DNA from: Thermoplasmata archaeon
Lineage (GTDB): Archaea; Thermoplasmatota; E2; DHVEG-1; B18-G2
Assembly: GCA_021163455.1 (NCBI GenBank)
Contig: JAGGWT010000011.1
Span: 1 to 5,647, forward strand
DNA: 5,647 bases
Direction of reading: 5' to 3'
Shown piece after piece: positions 1 through 3,356 of this stretch. Position 1 is the stretch's first letter; each line of letters opens with the position of its first letter. The notes beneath the pieces were generated by a model. The model made no database searches. It was given only the letters and a program-made list of their open reading frames with translations, and had not been told where the DNA came from. The translations under genes and the position numbers were made by a program.

Positions 1-18
1 GTTAATATCTATGCCCAG

Positions 19-57
19 ATAGGCAGAGGGTGGATAGGTAATATATAGGTTGCCTAT
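19..57. repeat. Inverted repeat flanking the TATA-like box of the KaiC-like gene
   Basis: ATAGGCA at 19-25 is the exact reverse complement of TGCCTAT at 51-57, giving a perfect 7-bp inverted repeat with a 25-nt gap. Two imperfect direct copies of the left arm lie inside it: ATAGGTA at 34-40 and ATAGGTT at 44-50. The TATA-like box sits between the arms, so a protein bound here would compete with or assist TBP/TFB. An operator role is inference; short AT-rich matches can arise by chance. Confidence 0.4.
40..47 (+). promoter_or_regulatory. Candidate archaeal TATA box (box A) for the KaiC-like gene
   Basis: AATATATA is centred near 43-44. With the usual archaeal spacing of about 26 nt from box A to the start site, transcription would begin near base 70. 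That leaves a leader of about 12 nt that still contains part of the ribosome binding site. A second TATA-like stretch (TATAAAAG, 62-69) is too close to the start codon to fit. Confidence 0.45.
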
Positions 58-66
58 TACGTATAA

Positions 67-77
67 AAGGAGAGGAG
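67..77 (+). promoter_or_regulatory. Ribosome binding site for the KaiC-like gene
   Basis: The purine-rich run AAGGAGAGGAG contains two overlapping Shine-Dalgarno-like cores (AGGAG at 68-72 and 73-77), ending 4-9 nt before the GTG at 82. This supports GTG 82 over the in-frame ATG four codons later. Confidence 0.6.
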
Positions 78-81
78 TTGT

Positions 82-864
82 GTGGATCCCGAGATGTATC
101 CACCTGATTTGAAAGAAATTCATCCGGAGGATGTATTCAGAACAGAGATACCTGGCTTCGATGAACTCTTCTCACTTGGTGGTATACCCAAAGGAAACAT
201 CGTTCTCATTGCAGGCGGCCCCGGCGCCGGGAAGAGCACATTCTGCAGGCAGATATGCAACAATGCTTCTCTCAGAAAACAGCACTGCCTCTACGTGAGC
301 TTTGAAGAAAATGTGGAGAAGATAGAGAGAAGCATGATAGCATTTGGATGGGATGTTGAAAAATTTGAACAGGAGGGTCTTCTGATCATTCAAAAGATGA
401 ATCCCCTCGATATTCTCAGGATAAAGTTTGGTTCCATAGAGGGTGGAGAGTCGGCTACAGAAATCTCGATGAAAATAGAACCGATCACCATACCGAGAGG
501 ATTTAAACCAGATGTCATAGTTGTGGATTCTCTGACGGCAATGGTGGCTGCAACCATCAGCAAAGCGAGAAATTACAGAGTCTATCTCCAGCAACTGTTC
601 AATTTTTTCGAGGAAACGAAAGCTACAACCTTTCTGATAACCGAAACAGAGGAAGTGCCAAAAAGGTACAGCACCACAGGTATAGAGGAATTTCTTGCTG
701 ATGGTATAGTTGTTCTGTACAACATCAAGAGGGGCAGTGTAAGAGAAAATGCTCTGGAGGTAGTTAAGATGAGGTACACGAAACATCAGAAAAAGGTGGT
801 GGCTTTTGAGATAACTGATAGAGGCATTGTCGTATATCCCGATAAACTCGTTTCTGTAGAGTGA
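82..864 (+). CDS. Stand-alone single-domain KaiC-like (RAD55/RecA-superfamily) ATPase
   Basis: This is a 260-aa cytoplasmic P-loop ATPase of the KaiC/RAD55 type common in archaea. Visible motifs, in order: an N-terminal strand-turn 'IPGFDEL' at 23-29 leading to G33-G34; Walker A GGPGAGKST at 45-53; 'VSFEE' at 72-76 with the paired glutamates (E75-E76) that act as catalytic residues in KaiC; Walker B DVIVVDS at 144-150 with D149 as the metal ligand; and the late K229-M-R231...H235 motif typical of KaiC domains. The length fits one KaiC domain; the second domain and phosphorylation segment of cyanobacterial KaiC are absent, so a clock function should not be assumed. In archaea such proteins are mostly uncharacterised and are proposed to act in signalling or protein-assembly regulation. 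It differs from archaellum ArlH in lacking any archaellum neighbours. The start is GTG 82, supported by the upstream purine-rich site. The gene is monocistronic in this window and converges on the next gene. Confidence 0.93.
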   Translation: MDPEMYPPDLKEIHPEDVFRTEIPGFDELFSLGGIPKGNIVLIAGGPGAGKSTFCRQICNNASLRKQHCLYVSFEENVEKIERSMIAFGWDVEKFEQEGLLIIQKMNPLDILRIKFGSIEGGESATEISMKIEPITIPRGFKPDVIVVDSLTAMVAATISKARNYRVYLQQLFNFFEETKATTFLITETEEVPKRYSTTGIEEFLADGIVVLYNIKRGSVRENALEVVKMRYTKHQKKVVAFEITDRGIVVYPDKLVSVE

Positions 865-894
865 GAGTAAATGGCTATCAGATATCGCATAAAG

Positions 895-954
895 GAGAGG
901 AAAAACCAATCGGGTTTTACCCTCTTGAGAGAATATAATTCATCGAATTTTTTT
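895..954 (+). terminator. Hairpin plus T7 tract in the convergent intergenic gap
   Basis: The stem is AGAGG (896-900) with CCTCT (921-925), plus AAAACC (902-907) with GGTTTT (913-918). The loop is AATCG at 908-912, and a small internal bulge (901 against 919-920) separates the two stem halves. A run of seven T follows at 948-954, 84 nt past the ATPase stop and overlapping the last bases of the convergent gene. Archaeal termination depends mainly on U-tracts, so the T7 is the likelier stop signal and the hairpin may stabilise the 3' end. Read from the other strand the structure also carries a T5 run, so it may serve both genes. Confidence 0.5.
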
Positions 955-1420
955 AACCGAGAAATACAAACGGGTCGCTCTGCTGATGGAGTCTCTTTCC
1001 ACCCTTGTTCTCTATCTCCTTTTCTATCATCTTTAACTGTTTCTGGCTGAGACCAACCCTAAGGTAGATCAATTTATCATCCTCATAGAAAGCAACACTA
1101 CCCTTCTTGTAATCGATAATTGCTTTCATCAGGCTTTTTCCACCATGCAGCCAAACCCATATATGGAGTTCCGGTCTGAGCATATTATCATGTGAAATTT
1201 TATCAATATTAGTTAATAAATATTTTTGTACAAAAGCGTCCAGAAACAGAGATGATGCTGTCAACATTAATCTGAAAGAATAAAAAACAATTGCATCCCA
1301 TTTCTCTGTTTGAGGTGATATCCAATAGATGGAAAAAGGGTACAATTCGTTGAAAAATCTTTTGCTGGAATATGTCTGTGTTGAATAATTCTTGAATTCC
1401 TTCTCTGCATCCAGTATCAT
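953..1420 (-). CDS. Unrecognised 155-aa protein, start uncertain
   Basis: I do not recognise this protein. It reads as a plausible soluble protein: an N-terminal part rich in aromatics (Y/F/W at 22-49), a helix-like hydrophobic stretch at about 51-69, 'LHIWVWLHGG' at 85-94, then a strand-strand-helix unit at about 107-139 (strands near 108-112 and 117-122, helix near 125-138) and a short tail ending FVFLG. It has no cysteine in the annotated part and no catalytic motif I can name. The start is doubtful. No Shine-Dalgarno precedes ATG 1420, since the minus-strand sequence before it is C-rich. The same frame stays open for another 17 codons upstream, to a TAA at 1472-1474, and encodes a very hydrophobic stretch without ATG, GTG or TTG. 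A TATA-like TTATAAT near 1458-1464 would fit transcription starting about 15 nt before ATG 1420, which supports the short form. It lies on the same strand as the propeller gene, 221 nt downstream of that gene's stop. Confidence 0.6.
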   Translation of the reverse strand: MILDAEKEFKNYSTQTYSSKRFFNELYPFSIYWISPQTEKWDAIVFYSFRLMLTASSLFLDAFVQKYLLTNIDKISHDNMLRPELHIWVWLHGGKSLMKAIIDYKKGSVAFYEDDKLIYLRVGLSQKQLKMIEKEIENKGGKRLHQQSDPFVFLG

Positions 1421-1641
1421 GGGGGGTGAAATGCAGGAGGGGGAAAACAGAAGAAGGATTATAACGAGAAGTTAGTAAGAGGGGAAATGATGAACTAACA
1501 AAAATGAACAAGAATGAGCTGGTGGACCTTTTATCCATCCTCCACCATTTCATCTATATCGGATTTTCTGCCGCACAGGTAGAGAAAGGGATTTTTCAGA
1601 AAAACTTCACAGTTTCACATCCCAAGTTGAAATCTGCATTT
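1421..1641. other. Intergenic stretch with short open frames on both strands, no convincing gene
   Basis: Between the two minus-strand genes no full gene is visible. On the + strand, ATG 1504 to TGA 1647 encodes 47 aa beginning MNKNELVDLLSI; it has no well-spaced ribosome binding site and overlaps the propeller stop. On the minus strand, 1531-1614 is open for 27 residues plus stop in the same frame as the propeller gene but lies beyond two stops (1642-1644 and 1615-1617). Its text, ending KSDIDEMVEDG, looks protein-like, and a neighbouring frame reads NLGCETVKFF up to the same T5 run, so a decayed small gene is possible. The minus-strand T5 (1604-1600), about 38 nt after the propeller stop, sits in a small TTTTT-CAG-AAAAA inverted repeat (1592-1604) and could terminate that transcript. 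TTCACA is directly repeated at 1606-1611 and 1614-1619. Confidence 0.4.
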
Positions 1642-3243
1642 TCATGATGTTGTATCCTTCCATTCGCTTCCGAATACCAGCCATCCCAGAAAACTACCCA
1701 CGAAGACAAAGGGGCCCCATACAGTTATGAGGTCACATCTGTTACCTTCCAGATATATATCAGGGTTGATGTTTTCACCTTCCACACGTATCTCCTTGAT
1801 TATACTTTCCCAGTAAAGGTCTACCAGAGGGGAACGGTACAGAAAGGGAGAGAGGTAAACATCTTTGATTTTGACCACCTTTTCTTCTCCAACATCTATG
1901 AATGGAACCGTAGTTGTAAAAACTATTGTTTCACTCTTGGATCTAAATCGAAGGGGTACCTGAACTACTGCTTCACATGTGGCATTATAAGCTGGTTCAC
2001 ATCCAACGTTCTTCACCCTTATCTTTATACACCTAAAGGTCGGTCCATAATACACTCCAGTTATCCTCAAATCCGCAGCATCTCTGGGCTCGATTGCATA
2101 AACATGCCCAATTAGTTTACTGTCATATCCGGTTATATAAATAGTCCCATCTCTCCCAATTACTGGACCGTTTATCAGATAATCATTTGTTTTCCACACC
2201 CATCTCAATGTTCCATTTGGATTCAATGCATACACATGATGCTCTCCAACCCCATAGATTACACCGTTTTTGTCCATAACCAGTTCATTTGCTGAGTACG
2301 TTTTTCTCATCCACAGTAAAGTTCCATTCCTGTCAAAAGCATAGACGTTGCTACCCGATGCTATATAAAGAGTACTATTCTCAGATATCACAGGTGGCAT
2401 GTAAGTGCCACCTATGTTGTATTTCCACTTTAACGTTCCATTTGGATAAAATGCATAGATATATCCATTTCTGCTACCATAGTAGACTATCCCTTCTTTA
2501 TCAACGCTGGGTCCCGAAGATAGATGACCTACCGATCCTTCCCATTTCTTCCATTTTATGGTACCATTGTTTGCGTATATTGCATAGAGATAACCATCTC
2601 TACAGCAGTCGGTATAAATAGTATCGTTGTGAATAACAGCGGATGAACAACCATCAAGGTTTACGCTCCATCTTATTGTTCCATTCGGATATACAGCATA
2701 GAACCTTCCATCCGCTAACAGAGAATCAAGTGTTCCTATGTAGATGGTACCATCCCTTCCTATAAGCGGATCTCCAGAAGCACCATCCCTCAAATTGCAT
2801 TTCCATTTTATGGTTCCATCTGGATTTACAGCGTATAGATTCTTTCCCCATGTGCTAACATAAATGGTTCCATCTCTCGCTATAGCAAGTCCCCATACAC
2901 TGATGTTCAGAACCCACTTTATTGTTCCATTTGGATAGATTGCATATAATTTGTGGGAGCCGGTGTAAATGACACCATTTTTGTCTATGACTGGCGATGG
3001 AATATCTATTCCACTTATGTTAACTTTCCACTTGGGGAGAGCGGTACAACCTCCTCCCGCATGAGGACTTCTACCAGTGTGATGAACATCGTGTCTGAAC
3101 ATTGGCCAAGGAGAATCCATGAGTCCAGAGTTTTCTGCTTCATAATCAGATTTGGTAGAAATTGATGCGATGATAGTGGAGGTGAAAATAGGTAATACGA
3201 GCAGTGACAATACGACAAACACGGATATCGTTTTCATCATCAT
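1642..3243 (-). CDS. Exported PQQ-like beta-propeller protein with CARDB-like domain and C-terminal hydrophobic anchor
   Basis: This is a 533-aa predicted extracellular protein. Residues 4-28 form a signal sequence (a lysine, then a long V/L/I run). 'WPMFRHDVHHTGRS' at 46-59 is the classic lead-in of PQQ-like/BamB-like propellers. Residues 83-385 contain eight blade-like repeats built on the pattern (V/I)YA-x-x-(N/D)GT-(I/L)-x-W, with YA motifs near 100, 137, 182, 220, 263, 301, 338 and 382. Residues 389-500 look like a CARDB/Ig-like sandwich ('DLRITGVYY', 'IRVKNVG'). Residues 508-525 are hydrophobic and followed by a short polar tail, suggesting a membrane anchor. Family knowledge: these propellers act in protein-protein contact or ligand binding; actual PQQ cofactor use is not shown. 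The frame is open to ATG 3402, but that start would overlap the divergent gene and bury the signal peptide, so one of three consecutive ATGs (3243, 3240, 3237) is preferred. No Shine-Dalgarno is present, and the TATA spacing favours a leaderless start near 3237. The many N-X-S/T sequons fit S-layer-type glycosylation. Confidence 0.9.
   Translation of the reverse strand: MMMKTISVFVVLSLLVLPIFTSTIIASISTKSDYEAENSGLMDSPWPMFRHDVHHTGRSPHAGGGCTALPKWKVNISGIDIPSPVIDKNGVIYTGSHKLYAIYPNGTIKWVLNISVWGLAIARDGTIYVSTWGKNLYAVNPDGTIKWKCNLRDGASGDPLIGRDGTIYIGTLDSLLADGRFYAVYPNGTIRWSVNLDGCSSAVIHNDTIYTDCCRDGYLYAIYANNGTIKWKKWEGSVGHLSSGPSVDKEGIVYYGSRNGYIYAFYPNGTLKWKYNIGGTYMPPVISENSTLYIASGSNVYAFDRNGTLLWMRKTYSANELVMDKNGVIYGVGEHHVYALNPNGTLRWVWKTNDYLINGPVIGRDGTIYITGYDSKLIGHVYAIEPRDAADLRITGVYYGPTFRCIKIRVKNVGCEPAYNATCEAVVQVPLRFRSKSETIVFTTTVPFIDVGEEKVVKIKDVYLSPFLYRSPLVDLYWESIIKEIRVEGENINPDIYLEGNRCDLITVWGPFVFVGSFLGWLVFGSEWKDTTS
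2089..2997 (-). repeat. Tandem propeller-blade repeats, detectable at DNA level
   Basis: The eight blade repeats of about 35-45 codons leave recurring DNA strings on the + strand such as GTTCCATTTGGAT and GTTCCATTCGGAT, followed within about 10 bases by GCATA (near 2205, 2435, 2680 and 2923). This is an intragenic coding repeat, not a mobile or CRISPR repeat: unit lengths vary, and the conservation follows codons for NGT(I/L) and YA. Confidence 0.75.
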
Positions 3244-3258
3244 ACAAATTATAATCTG

Positions 3259-3268
3259 TATAAATAAA
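3259..3268 (-). promoter_or_regulatory. Candidate TATA box of the propeller gene (leaderless transcript likely)
   Basis: On the minus strand TTTATTTATA is centred near 3263-3264. About 26 nt further on lies 3237, the third of three consecutive ATG codons. With no Shine-Dalgarno in the interval, this geometry suggests a leaderless mRNA beginning at or next to the start codon. Transcription start mapping is not available from sequence alone. Confidence 0.5.
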
Positions 3269-3308
3269 AAGTTTTTGTGCATTCGAGGAAATAAGTAATG
3301 ACCGAAAG

Positions 3309-3319
3309 TTTTTTTTTTT
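3309..3319 (+). promoter_or_regulatory. T11 homopolymer in the divergent promoter region
   Basis: Eleven consecutive T (A11 on the minus strand) lie between the two divergent start codons, followed by ACCC and a TATA-like TATATGTA at 3324-3331. The tract end, centred near 3316, is about 26 nt before the Shine-Dalgarno at 3342, so it could itself contribute the box A of the M28 gene with a start site near 3342. The TATATGTA box would put the start near 3354 and cut off the Shine-Dalgarno, so it fits less well. Confidence 0.35.
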
Positions 3320-3341
3320 ACCCTATATGTATTACTGATTC

Positions 3342-3350
3342 GGGAGGTGA
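3342..3350 (+). promoter_or_regulatory. Strong Shine-Dalgarno fixing the GTG start of the M28/PKD gene
   Basis: GGGAGGTGA is a near-complete match to the complement of the archaeal 16S 3' end (UCACCUCC). It ends 6 nt before GTG 3357. An in-frame TGA at 3354-3356 lies directly against that GTG, so no longer N-terminus is possible. The next in-frame ATG is about 95 codons in, inside the peptidase domain. Confidence 0.8.
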
Positions 3351-3356
3351 AATTGA

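Noticed and set aside
82..864. A circadian-clock KaiC assignment
   Set aside because: Only one KaiC domain is present, with no KaiA/KaiB neighbours and no C-terminal phosphorylation domain; the family name is used only for fold and motifs.
172..909. A 245-aa minus-strand frame opposite the KaiC-like ATPase
   Set aside because: The + strand has intact Walker motifs and a ribosome binding site, while the minus frame is rich in Cys/His/Tyr/Phe without domain structure; it is an antisense shadow.
871..1050. A 59-aa + strand frame beginning MAIRYRIKER just after the ATPase stop
   Set aside because: It has no proper ribosome binding site, runs through the hairpin and T7 tract, and its second half is antisense to the 155-aa gene; chance is the simpler explanation.
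1209..1553. A 114-aa minus-strand frame overlapping the 155-aa gene
   Set aside because: Most of it lies out of frame over the 155-aa gene with a low-complexity text; only its signal-like N-terminus is of interest and is covered as a frameshift possibility.
2089..2997. Recurrent DNA strings that could suggest a CRISPR-like or tandem DNA repeat array
   Set aside because: Repeat spacing varies, similarity follows codons, and the frame encodes propeller blades throughout.
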